Shown here: positions 55,479 to 63,750 of the stretch, in pieces
Layout: every line of letters starts with the position of its first letter
How positions within the stretch are numbered: position 1 is the first letter of the stretch
Assembly: GCF_014854695.1 (NCBI RefSeq)
Contig: NZ_CP027558.1
Location: 62,001-126,000 of the forward strand
Direction: 5' to 3'
DNA length: 64,000 nt
DNA from: Rhodococcus rhodochrous
GTDB taxonomy: Bacteria > Actinomycetota > Actinomycetes > Mycobacteriales > Mycobacteriaceae
Translations under genes and position numbers: made by a program
The notes under the pieces: model-generated
Seen by the model: the letters and a program-made list of their open reading frames with translations, nothing else
The model's database searches: none
What the model was told of the DNA's origin: nothing

Positions 55479-56504
55479 TTCGCGATAGAGAGCGCGACAG
55501 ACGTAGCGTTTGAGGCAACGTCGGATTTCGCGTCGGGACAGACCTTCGGCTCGGCGACGCGCCGCATAGACGCGGGTGGCGGGATCGCAGCTCAGGCGAG
55601 TGCGAACGACGACATCGATCGCGCGGTTGAGTTGCCGGTCACCGGATCTCGAAAGACGGTGGCGGGTGGTGTTGCCGGAGGATGCCGGCAGCGGGGCGAT
55701 ACCACCGAGGGAGGCGAATGCGGCCTCCGAGCGGACACGCCCGTGGTGGGAGTACGCGGTGACGAGTATCGCGCCGGTGACCGCGCCGACTCCGGGAATG
55801 CTCTGCAGTCCGGGCGCGAGAGCTTCGGTGAGCTGCGCGAGCTGACGGTGGTTGATCCGTAGGAGCTCGGTTTGGTCGAGGACGGTCCTGGCGAGCCGGC
55901 GCGCTTCCTCACGGAAGACACGCACGGGTGCGTCATCGCGGCCGGTTCTCCACCCGGCGATGACCGCGATCTGAGCATCGGTCAGTGGTCGTCGTGCGTC
56001 GACGGACAGATCGGTGCTGCGGAGCAGCGCGGTGAGGGCATTTCTGTTGGCGGTGCGCTGCTGGTCCATCAGAGATCGTGCAGCGAGCAGGACGCGCAGT
56101 GCCGCCCGGTCTCCGGTGCGTCGGGGCTGGGCGAGGCGATCGAGGTGTTCACCGATCACGGCTCGTGCTGCGCCTTCGGCATCGATGGGGTCGGATTTGC
56201 CGGTACGAGCGCGCGAGGGTCTCGACAGCGGCCGGATTTCGGCAACGCCGATTCCGGTTGCGGCCAGGGCGGCGGTGATTCCGGCGCCGTAGGAGGAGGT
56301 GCCCTCGACTGCGGCAAGCAGGCTCGTTCGGTTCGAGTGTCGAGTGATCCAGCTCGTCGCGCGCGTGATTCCGGCGGTCGTTGTCGGGAACGTCGCGGTA
56401 TCGACGACGGCGCCGGTGCGTGTGTCGACGAGGCAGTAGGTGTGGCTGCGGGCATGGGTGTCGATGCCGACGACGTGGTCGAACCGTTCGGCGACTGTGG
56501 TCAT
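55458..56504 (-). CDS. IS110-family recombinase (DEDD plus Ser), copy 2
   Basis: 348 residues, same start context as copy 1 (AAGGAG before ATG 56504). DEDD motifs VVGIDTHARSHTYCLV, VEGTSSYGAGI and KSDPIDAEGAARA; Ser region PASSGNTTRHRL. Intact frame. Differs from copy 1 at only a few residues, consistent with recent transposition of one lineage into two IS3 hosts. Confidence 0.9.
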   Translation of the reverse strand: MTTVAERFDHVVGIDTHARSHTYCLVDTRTGAVVDTATFPTTTAGITRATSWITRHSNRTSLLAAVEGTSSYGAGITAALAATGIGVAEIRPLSRPSRARTGKSDPIDAEGAARAVIGEHLDRLAQPRRTGDRAALRVLLAARSLMDQQRTANRNALTALLRSTDLSVDARRPLTDAQIAVIAGWRTGRDDAPVRVFREEARRLARTVLDQTELLRINHRQLAQLTEALAPGLQSIPGVGAVTGAILVTAYSHHGRVRSEAAFASLGGIAPLPASSGNTTRHRLSRSGDRQLNRAIDVVVRTRLSCDPATRVYAARRRAEGLSRREIRRCLKRYVCRALYRELRTRMA

Positions 56505-56557
56505 GGCAGGTCTCCTTCGTGGGCGGTACTTCGGTGGCCCGGTTGGGGAGTCGCGTA

Positions 56558-56738
56558 GAGACATATCTGTAATGAGTCACGCCGCGGTGGGCGGACACGC
56601 TTCTGATCAAGTCATCTGCGCGGGCAGACCGAGCCGCAGCTCGGTCGTGGACATGTCCTTTTGAAGACACCACCGCCGGGGCGGGTCGGTTCTACCCGGA
56701 GTCACACGACCGAGCTGGAGCCCAGCCTGTCAGCCGGC
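56558..56738 (-). ncRNA. Candidate IS110 bridge RNA, copy 2
   Basis: Same sequence organisation as 15995-16175 on the opposite strand. Left-target guide at 56691-56698, right-target guide at 56655-56662, left-donor guide at 56599-56604 and right-donor guide at 56567-56574; hairpin between the two guide pairs. The flanking IS3 sequence again matches both target guides. Confidence 0.7.
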
Positions 56739-56762
56739 CGCAGGCCCGCCAATGCCATTACA

Positions 56763-57670
56763 GCTCTACCCGCTCGTGAAGCAGCTCGCCGCGGACTTCG
56801 ATTCCCGTCGCGGCGAAAGTGCCGGGTCCTTGAGCTTGCCCGTCAGCCCTACTACCGGTGGCTCGAGCGCCCGGTTACCGATGCCGAGCTCGAGGAGGCG
56901 CACCGGGCGAACGCACTGTTCGACGCTCACCGCGAAGACCCCGAGTTCGGCTATCGGTTCCTCGCCGACGAAGCCCGCGATGCGGGCGAGTCGATGTCGG
57001 ACCGCACAGCGTGGCGGATCTGCTCGACCAACAAATGGTGGAGCGTCTTCGGGAAGAAACGCGGCTCGAAGAAAGGCCGTTCCGGGCCGCCGGTGCACGA
57101 CGATCTTGTCGGCCGTATCTTCACCGCGGACGAGCCGAACCGATTGTGGCTCAGCGACATTCCCCCTAGCACTCCGTGCAGGGAGGTGCCCCCACCGAGC
57201 ACCGCACCGATGAAGGCAAGCTGTATCTGTGTGCGGTCAAGGATGTCTACTCGAACCGGATCGTGGGCTACTCCATCAGTGATCGGATGAAGTCTCGCCT
57301 CGCCGTGGCCGCTCTCGAATCCGCAGTGGCCCGGCGAGGTTCGGTCGCCGGGTGTGTGGTCCACTCCGATCGTGGGTCGCAATTTCGTAGCCGGAAATTC
57401 GTCCGCGCCCTCGGTCGCCACGGCCTGGTCGGGTCGATGGGTCGGGTCGGGGCGGCCGGCGACAACGCCGCGATGGAATCGTTCTTTGTGCTGCTCCAAC
57501 GCAACGTCCTCGACCGGCAGCGTTGGGGCACTCGCGAGCAGTTACGCATCGCGATCGTCACCTGGATCGAGCGGACCTACCATCGCCGGCGACGTCAGCT
57601 CAGACTCGGCCGATTGACGCCGGTTGAGTTCGAGACAATCATGACCACACCAGCCGCACAGGCTGCGTGA
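56763..57670 (+). pseudogene. IS3-family transposase orfB (copy 2), doubly frameshifted
   Basis: Relative to copy 1 the first shift is an added base near 56795-56830 (after LYPLVKQLAADF), and the second is a 33-nt palindromic insertion at 57161-57193 inside the codons for the first catalytic Asp (LWLSDI/TEHRTDEGK). The body between (PYYRWLERPVTDAELEEAHR) and after (CVVHSDRGSQFRSRK, GDNAAMESFF, LTPVEFETIMTTPAAQAA) is well preserved in its own frames. Not functional. Confidence 0.85.
57161..57193. repeat. 33-nt palindromic mini-insertion in IS3 orfB
   Basis: It replaces a single C of the GACATCACCGAG context with a sequence whose ends TCCCCCTAGCACT and AGGGAGGTGCCCCC are partly complementary around a TGCAGGG centre. 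It has the look of the small C/G-rich palindromic repeats that are scattered through actinomycete genomes. Confidence 0.6.
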
Positions 57671-57821
57671 CCGTATCTGTCACCGGATCGTGCAGCAGTC
57701 CCGTTTCGGAGTTGGTTTGGCTTTGGTGACAAGAGGCTATGGCGTGTCCCCTGTGAGTAGGTCCGGGTTGTTCTAGAGTCCTGATTGCCCTGGTAAGGGC
57801 GAAGAAGGGACGATAGGGATC

Positions 57822-58103
57822 ATGGCGGGACGCAAACGTCACTCGGCCGAGGACATCGTGCGCAAGCTGCGCCGGGCCGACGAGTTGGCCGCGGAAGGCA
57901 AGAACGGCGAGGAGATCGCCGCCGCGCTCGAGGTGTCGGCGGCGACGCTGTACAACTGGCGTCGTCAATACGGCGGCATGGATGCCGATGCGGCGAAGGA
58001 GCTCAAGGAACTGCGGGAGCAGAACAGCCGGCTCAAGCGATTGCTCGCAGATGCCGAGTTGGAGAAGGACGCGTTGCGGGAGATCGCGAAGGGAAAATTC
58101 TAA
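57822..58103 (+). CDS. IS3-family orfA (second type)
   Basis: 93 residues: RKRHSAEDIVRKLRRADELA, HTH EEIAAALEVSAATLYNWRRQ, zipper ELREQNSRLKRLLADAELEK and end LREIAKGKF. The standard short IS3 OrfA with the ALREIAKGKF end at which ribosomes shift into orfB. GGGACGATAGGG precedes the ATG. Confidence 0.88.
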   Translation: MAGRKRHSAEDIVRKLRRADELAAEGKNGEEIAAALEVSAATLYNWRRQYGGMDADAAKELKELREQNSRLKRLLADAELEKDALREIAKGKF

Positions 58104-58966
58104 GCCCGACCGCCAAACGCGCCGCGATCACCATGCTCACCGACACCCTACAGATGTCGGAGCGGTTCGCGTGCAAGGTCGTTGGGCTCTCCCGATCGGT
58201 TTACCGGCGGTTGCCGTTGGCGCAGACACCAGGCGACCCGGACGCCGATCTGCGCGCAGAGTTGCGCAGGTATTCCCGCAAGCATCCGCGGCACGGGTTT
58301 CGTCGGGCGTGGGCATGGCTGCGCTACGACCAGGGCATCGAGGTGAACAAGAAGAAGGTGCACCGCCTGTGGAAAGAAGAAGGATTGCAGGTCCGGCGTG
58401 CTCCACGCCGCAAACGTGCCGGCCTGTCCTCGGTTCCGGTCGTCGACGCTGATGCTCCGAATGTGGTGTGGGCATTGGACTTCCAGCTCGATTCGACCGT
58501 CGACGGCAAGACGGTGAAGATCGCGTCGATGGTCGATGAACATACCCGGATGTCGTTGTTGAACATCGTGGACCGCTCGATCACCGCCGGCCGGTTGATC
58601 GAGGGCTTGGAGAAGGCGTTCGCGATGTGGGGTGGGCCGCCGCTGGTGTTGCGCATGGACAATGGGCCTGAGTTCATCTCGGAAGCGCTGCGGGACTTCT
58701 GTGCTGGGTCGGTGGGGGTGTCCTACATTCCGCCGGGCACGCCGTGGAACAACGGGTTCATCGAGTCGTTCAACAACCGGTTGCGCGATGAGTGTCTGAA
58801 CCGCAACTACTGGCCCACTCTGCTCGAGGCCCGGGTGGTGATCGAGGACTTCAAGGACGACCATAATCACCGACACCGTCATTCGGCATTGGGGTACAAG
58901 ACCCCCGCCGAGTACGCTGCCGGATGCACCCACCGGCACCAACCGGTGGCGTGCGAGATCGACTGA
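58104..58966 (+). CDS. IS3-family transposase orfB (second type)
   Basis: Translated by frameshift from orfA: the frame enters just after 58103 (LSPTAKRAAITMLTDTLQMS), with an ATG only at 58133. DDE residues: VVWALDFQLDSTVDGK, LVLRMDNGPEFISEAL and NNGFIESFNNRLRDECL. HTH_21-like region RRYSRKHPRHGFRRAWAWLR. Intact, so the element may be active. Confidence 0.88.
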
Positions 58967-59070
58967 TCGACTGCACAGAGCAACCGGCTCTAGAAACGAC
59001 CGGACCGACTATCGGGGACCTGCCAGCTACTTAGACTCCGGCCGGATGCATTCGAAGAGGAGATCAACCT

Positions 59071-59409
59071 GTGGCGCGTAGAACAATCGTTGAGACTTTC
59101 GACGACATCGATGGAACTGCGTTGGACGATGACGGAGAAACCATCAGTTTCGCTGTCGATGGGGTGGAGTACACCATCGACCTGAACAAGAAGAACGCTC
59201 GCGACTTCCGGAAGAAGATCGACTACTACGTCGAGCGTGCGACCCGCGTCGGAGGCCGCAAGAAGCGAGCCGGAACGGCTCGGTCATCCGATCCGAATTC
59301 TCCGAGCTCCAAGGAGATTCGAGAGTGGGCGGTTGAAGAAGGTTTCGAGGTTCCCGCGCGAGGACGTCTGCCTCAATCCCTCGTCGACGAATACGTCGCT
59401 GCTCACTGA
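59071..59409 (+). CDS. lsr2: Lsr2-family nucleoid-associated protein
   Basis: GTG 59071 with AGAGGAGA 8 nt upstream. 112 residues: the N-terminal dimerisation domain (TIVETFDDIDGTALDDDGET, FAVDGVEYTIDLNKKNARDF) and the C-terminal DNA-binding domain with IREWAVEEGFEVPARGRLPQ, in which RGR is the AT-hook-like minor-groove clamp. Lsr2 is the H-NS counterpart of actinobacteria and silences A+T-rich foreign DNA. A plasmid copy may tune or mimic the chromosomal one. Followed by a proper terminator. Confidence 0.93.
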   Translation: MARRTIVETFDDIDGTALDDDGETISFAVDGVEYTIDLNKKNARDFRKKIDYYVERATRVGGRKKRAGTARSSDPNSPSSKEIREWAVEEGFEVPARGRLPQSLVDEYVAAH

Positions 59410-59587
59410 TAACTAGCTCTCTGCAGACGCACCGACTCACGGCTTCGCCCCGTCTTCGTCCGCCGTGGCCGGCGCACTTGCGATGGGCCAAATCTAGGGG
59501 AGGTCGAGTCAGTGCGATCGAAAATGAGGAAATAGGGCAGAATGCGTGGCCGTCTTCGGATGGCGATAAACCGGACGACCCTGCTCG

Positions 59588-59630
59588 AGTGCCCTGCCGT
59601 ATGCGATCGGCAGGGCACTTTTGTTTCTTT
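59588..59630 (+). terminator. Rho-independent terminator
   Basis: Stem AGTGCCCTGCCG (59588-59599) and its complement at 59608-59619 with an 8-nt loop, then TTTTGTTTCTTTG. One of few classical terminators in this window; it ends the lsr2 transcript. Confidence 0.85.
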
Positions 59631-61080
59631 GTCGCGGACAGAATGTTAGGGATAAGAAGGGCGCTATGAGGTGCTCGCGTCGAAAGTATCGACGTCCGTC
59701 GATGCTGACCTATGTCGTCGCTATCCATTCAACTGTTTCGGTAGCTACTGTCCCGGCGTCTTGGGGCACATGGCAGAGCGCAGGCCCTCTGGTGATGTGC
59801 GATACGCAACCACACCGTCGTCTCTCGCCGGGTGCGTTCTATCTCGAATACCGCTCTGATACGGGCGGTGCAGCGCTACATCGAGCCCAACCGGTGCGCT
59901 GTCGTCGAACAGGGTTTCGGTACTGACGACGTCTTCCATCACTGTCGATGGGCTCCGGTAGCGATTCGCTCACGTTGTCAAGGCCGTGTCGAAGGACGCG
60001 AATCAGACTTGCACGCCATCGATTTCGACGGACCAGCGCCGCCTCCTGCGTGCATGGACAGTAGGTACCACGAGATGGTGCTCGCAAGCGCCGGCGACCG
60101 TGAGCAGCGCGGCAGCAAGGAAGTCCCAAATGCGTACGTCGGCGGAGTTGATGAGTAGGTAGGGGAGTGGCTGGAGCACAAGGCTCGTTACTGGCGCGAC
60201 GGTGAACTACCTGGGATGTGCACGCCGTCCTGTTGCTTCTTGTAGTAGCCCCCGGGGTGTCGCGAGTGAGGACCACGGACGGCGGAGAGATGGTTTGTCA
60301 TCGCCACGCGCTGACGACGTCGTCTGGGGGGTCGTACGAGGGGAGTCAATTGCTCGGCGGCGGCAATCGGTCGAGAGCGGGTGTGGTGCTGCATTGACGG
60401 GTTGGTAGTGCCGCGGTCGATGATCTTGCTGAGAGGGGCGTCGATGTGGATGGCAGGCGCGTCTCTCACTGGTGCAGAGGACGAATAGCTCGAGCTCGGG
60501 GAGTTCGGAGATCTGAACCGCCCGAGGGGAGATAGGGGTACCAACGCGGCGGCAGTACGACTCCGGGGTTCTCCCCGTCATGACGGGTGGGGTGAAGACC
60601 TGAGGTGAACCCCTCGGGTTTGTACAGTGACCTCGGCCGCAACGTCCCACACGCATGTTGCGGTCTGGCTGTGGCTCCTTCGACCGAGCTGCGGTGACGA
60701 ATGTTCAACTCCATCTCGGGAGTGGTCGAGTCCTGGCAGGCCGCTCACCCCTCGGAGCTGCCCGCCCTGTGCCCCGGAGTCCCTGATTCCGGGGCACGGC
60801 GACTCGGGAAGCGAACGTTGTGCATCCCAACGGACTGCTCGACCGTTTTCTCGGGCCGGCGAAAGGGATCGTTGCGGAGACAACCATCCTGGTCGGCAGC
60901 TCTATCGGGAGGGTCAATCTTCGCTGTTTCGATGACGAGAAGGTGTTGGCGGCGTCACCCCCGGTCCTGGACGTCGTGGCCGTTGGAAGGGGGCGCGCGG
61001 TGGCCGTGGCGCGTTGTTCTGGGGTTTTGTGGCTGCTGGCGTCGGTGTTACACCGACGGGAGTCGTCAGGGTGGGCGCGC
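59631..61080. other. 1.45 kb without recognisable genes
   Basis: Frames of 60-150 codons exist on both strands, none with a convincing ribosome site or family. The sequence includes several short homopolymer G tracts. It may contain small RNAs or decayed genes that I cannot see. Confidence 0.4.
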
Positions 61081-61102
61081 TTGACCGAGTTCGCTATCAT
61101 GT

Positions 61103-61128
61103 ATTTGCGAGCGTAAATCATCGCAAAT
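61103..61128. promoter_or_regulatory. Operator-like inverted repeat of the RES toxin-antitoxin operon
   Basis: ATTTGCGA and TCGCAAAT, exact 8-bp arms with a 10-nt spacer, immediately before the ribosome site of the antitoxin gene and downstream of a TTGACC hexamer at 61081-61086. Typical position for autorepression by the antitoxin. Confidence 0.6.
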
Positions 61129-61140
61129 CAGGAGGTCGTG

Positions 61141-61758
61141 GTGAGTGAAGCAACGACGGAGAGCCGCTATTTGCGAGGCGACCTCAATTTCGAAGATGCC
61201 TTGCGTGAAGTGACCGGAGTCGACATCGGCCGTGATCAACTCGTGCAGATCCTCAAGAGCCTCCATACGGCGAATCCCGCCGGGCCCGCACTGTCCGAGC
61301 ACGACGCACGCGTGCTTACCGATGCCGGATTCACCGCGAGTCCCGCCGCTGCCACGGCAGCGCGAGTTGATCGCGATGTTCGGATGGCCAACCTCGTCGC
61401 GACCTCGTTGTCCATTGCAGACGCTGCAGTCAGCCTCGGCGTCACGCCGGCTCGCATCAGGCAACGAATCGCCGACGGTACCCTGTGGGCATTCGACTCC
61501 GGTCGCAACCGCTTGTTGCCTCCGGCGCAATTCACCGACAACGGGGCCGTGCCTCACCTCGACAAAGTCATGCCCCACATTCCGAAGGACCTGCACCCGC
61601 TGACGGTTCAGACATTGCTCACGCAGCCGCAGTCGTCATTGGTCGTCGATGGCCGGCCGGTCTCGATCGTCGCGTGGTTGACCGGCAGCGCAGGCACACC
61701 CGAAGAGGTCGAGATTGTGGTCGACGTGCTTGCCGCCGCCGAGTGGGAATCAGCGTAG
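61141..61758 (+). CDS. Antitoxin with HTH, partner of the RES toxin
   Basis: AGGAGG lies 5 nt before GTG 61141 (another GTG at 61138 is too close). 205 residues. The N-terminal helical part (LNFEDALREVTGVDIGRDQL) is followed by a winged-helix/excisionase-like HTH (SIADAAVSLGVTPARIRQRI, then ADGTLWAFDSGRNRLLPPAQ), and the C-terminal part (WLTGSAGTPEEVEIVVDVLA) contacts the toxin in related systems. It ends directly at the toxin start codon. DNA binding to the inverted repeat at 61103-61128 is inferred. Confidence 0.7.
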   Translation: MSEATTESRYLRGDLNFEDALREVTGVDIGRDQLVQILKSLHTANPAGPALSEHDARVLTDAGFTASPAAATAARVDRDVRMANLVATSLSIADAAVSLGVTPARIRQRIADGTLWAFDSGRNRLLPPAQFTDNGAVPHLDKVMPHIPKDLHPLTVQTLLTQPQSSLVVDGRPVSIVAWLTGSAGTPEEVEIVVDVLAAAEWESA

Positions 61759-62403
61759 ATGGGGGCAATGCTTCCGCCACCGCCCTCCATCGCGAAGCTT
61801 CGTGCGGCAGGTCTGCTGCCGAAGGAAATACTCGAGTGGCAGCCGAGCGCGATCGTGTGGCGCGTGCACCGTACGACGGGCTCGCACGTTCTCCCGTGGA
61901 ATGCGTTGCGTGAGTTCGGGCCGATTTTGCGGTTCGATCAGCATCCGCTTCCGCGTGGGGATCATCCCGGCTACGGCGTGTGGTACGGCGCTTCGAGCCC
62001 CCGAGGTGCATTGGCGGAAGCGTTTCAATCGGCGAGGGTGATCGATCGCCATCGCGGTGAGCCTTATCTGACCGGTGTGCGCTTCACCCGCGTTCTGCGG
62101 TTGCTCGACGTGTCCGGTATCGGTGGAGGTGCATGGGCCACTCGGGTGGGGGGCAATCGCGCTCTTGATTCCGTGCCGCACCGCCTCTCGCAGCATTGGG
62201 CCCGCACTATCCATCGCGCTCACACCGATCTCGACGGGGTCATCTATCGCGGTCGGTTTGCCGGCAGCACGTCCGTTGCTGTCGTCGAACGTGCTGCTGA
62301 TGCGTTTCCGCAGCGTCCTGTGCTGTCGCTTCCCTTGTCGCATCCTGGTCTGGCTGATGCCGTTGATACCGCGGCGTACGAACTCGGCTATGTCGTTGTT
62401 TGA
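61759..62403 (+). CDS. RES-domain toxin
   Basis: 214 residues starting on the base after the antitoxin stop. RES-family landmarks: Arg in AIVWRVHRTTGSH, the YGVWYGASSPRGALAEAFQS block with Tyr and Glu, and Ser in GRFAGSTSVAVVERAAD. RES toxins degrade NAD+ when not bound by their antitoxin. The pair likely stabilises the plasmid or aids phage defence. Confidence 0.8.
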   Translation: MGAMLPPPPSIAKLRAAGLLPKEILEWQPSAIVWRVHRTTGSHVLPWNALREFGPILRFDQHPLPRGDHPGYGVWYGASSPRGALAEAFQSARVIDRHRGEPYLTGVRFTRVLRLLDVSGIGGGAWATRVGGNRALDSVPHRLSQHWARTIHRAHTDLDGVIYRGRFAGSTSVAVVERAADAFPQRPVLSLPLSHPGLADAVDTAAYELGYVVV

Positions 62404-62634
62404 TCCGGTTGCGGGGCATGGCCATCGCTCACACACGTACTGAACGTGGGGAGGTTGACAATGGTGGGGGAGGCGTCGGCGAGGGTGGCGAACAGAGCCG
62501 CTGGTCGTTTCGAGTAGGACGGTCCGGTCGGCAGTGCTGTGCTGGCAGGCTGAGTCGATCCGGAGTGCCTGTGGGCCCAGTGGTGTCGGGGCATTCGAAA
62601 GGGTGGAACACGGGTAAGGGCAAGGGATCGGCCC

Positions 62635-62898
62635 GTGTGCCGTGTGACGTCGGCAGATCTGATGTCGAGTTGTATGCCGGGCGGGCTGGTCTCGGCGTCC
62701 GAAGTTGAGCGGTACGTCGCCGATCTCCGCCTTCGTGTGGAACCAGTGAGGCGTGTCCTCGAGCGTCTCTGTTGGGCTCAGGACATGACGCCTTCGACGG
62801 CGCGATTTGCTATAGGAGGTCGGTGGTGGCGGGTCGTTGATGACGTGGCGTTCGGTGCGAGCCCCCGAGGTCTGCCTACTGGTAACGGGTGGGGTTGA
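62635..62898 (+). CDS. Doubtful small hypothetical protein
   Basis: 87 residues from GTG 62635 (SASEVERYVADLRLRVEPVR, ARFAIGGRWWRVVDDVAFGA). The middle looks like folded protein, but the start has no ribosome site and I recognise no family. The 230 bp before it hold nothing I can name. Confidence 0.25.
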   Translation: MCRVTSADLMSSCMPGGLVSASEVERYVADLRLRVEPVRRVLERLCWAQDMTPSTARFAIGGRWWRVVDDVAFGASPRGLPTGNGWG

Positions 62899-62916
62899 GG
62901 TTGCGACCTATGGTTT

Positions 62917-63225
62917 GTGAATCTTCACCAGGCGCCGGCCGCCGTTGCTTTGTCAGCCCTTGCGTGTGCAGTGGTTGCCGTTCTGTTCCGGGAGTCCAGT
63001 GTTGCTGTCGTGTTCGTTTGTGCGGCAGCCGTCCTGATCGTTGTCAGCGCCGCGTTCGGGATGGCCCGGTTTCCTGCTGACCGTGTGCGTCGGTGCGAGG
63101 TGTGTCGGCAGCGTCTCGCTGGTGACGAGTATGAGGGGTTGTGCTCGGTCGCCTGTGCGGCGGAATATCGCGAGGTGCTGGACCGGCAGGAGGAAGAAGA
63201 CCACTGGTGGCGCGCTATCGCATAG
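62917..63225 (+). CDS. Small membrane protein with cytoplasmic Cys motif
   Basis: 102 residues from GTG 62917. Two hydrophobic helices (AAVALSALACAVVAVLF and VAVVFVCAAAVLIVVSAAFG) are followed by RRCEVCRQRLAGDEYEGLCS and VACAAEY, a CxxC...C...C arrangement that could bind zinc, like the short MYND/treble-clef tags. Ends in an acidic helix (RQEEEDHWW). No known homologue; the weak ribosome site makes the start uncertain. Confidence 0.5.
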   Translation: MNLHQAPAAVALSALACAVVAVLFRESSVAVVFVCAAAVLIVVSAAFGMARFPADRVRRCEVCRQRLAGDEYEGLCSVACAAEYREVLDRQEEEDHWWRAIA

Positions 63226-63750
63226 ATGGTTGGTTGTCGCTGGTGTTGGCGTGCGTCTTGTTGCGCTCGCTGGACGGGGTCTGTCGGCCCTGACGTTGTC
63301 GGGGCACCCGGTAAGAGAGTTCGCGAGATCCGGGGGGCGGTCATCGACCTGGCAAGTGGTGGTTCGAGCGGTGATGGCCGCGGTTGACGGTCGGTTCGTG
63401 TGATGATCGTTCGCGTCAGATCGCTGCTGAGCGTGATGGCCGGTTCATCACTAGACGCGTGAGGCAGTTCCGTGCTGGCTCGGGCGTGGTCGCGTTTTCG
63501 GAGGTGGCAGCCTGGGGATGGACGATCGAGGCACCGGTGCTGCTTTGTGGGTTCGAAAGAGCAGCTGTCTGCGTTGTCGATCGATGACAGTGTCTGTACG
63601 TCATGCACGCCGCGCACGTATCTGAAGATCGGCTGATTGTGCCGATCACGGGGCGAAAGTGGGCGTCGGACAGGTTTCACCGCGTTGGGGAAATCGGCCG
63701 TGTGGGTGAACGTAGGCGCACACATGTCCTTCCGGCCATCAGAGGTACTC
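63226..63750. other. Intergenic, no supported gene
   Basis: About 525 bp before the cutinase-like gene. Frames present are short and unsupported. The last 60 bp carry the ribosome site AGAGG of the next gene. Confidence 0.4.

Larger units (their letters stand above)
55441..56764 (-). mobile_element. IS110-family element, copy 2, same target site
   Basis: Core GC at 55441-55442 and 56763-56764; 1322 bp plus core, the same length as copy 1. Inserted between GGAAAAGGAC (IS3 orfA side) and TCTACCCG (orfB side), exactly as at 15969-17292. Confidence 0.9.
55078..57702 (+). mobile_element. IS3-family element (copy 2) interrupted by the same IS110-family element
   Basis: Ends begin GGGACTG at 55078 and finish with the complement at 57702; flanked by GTT at 55075-55077 and 57703-57705, a clean 3-bp duplication. 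Same organisation as 15065-17656 but inverted, and the IS3 parts differ at many bases (for example LTNWMRKSDVEDGITPG against LTNWLKQADVEDGIKPG), whereas the IS110 parts are almost identical. Confidence 0.9.
57745..59020 (+). mobile_element. IS3-family element of a second type
   Basis: Imperfect inverted repeats: TGTCCCCTGTGAGTAGGTCC from 57745 and, at the right, the complement of GGTCCCCGATAGTCGGTCCG ending at 59020, both followed inward by TTCTAGAG. orfA and orfB inside. No clear target duplication. Confidence 0.8.
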
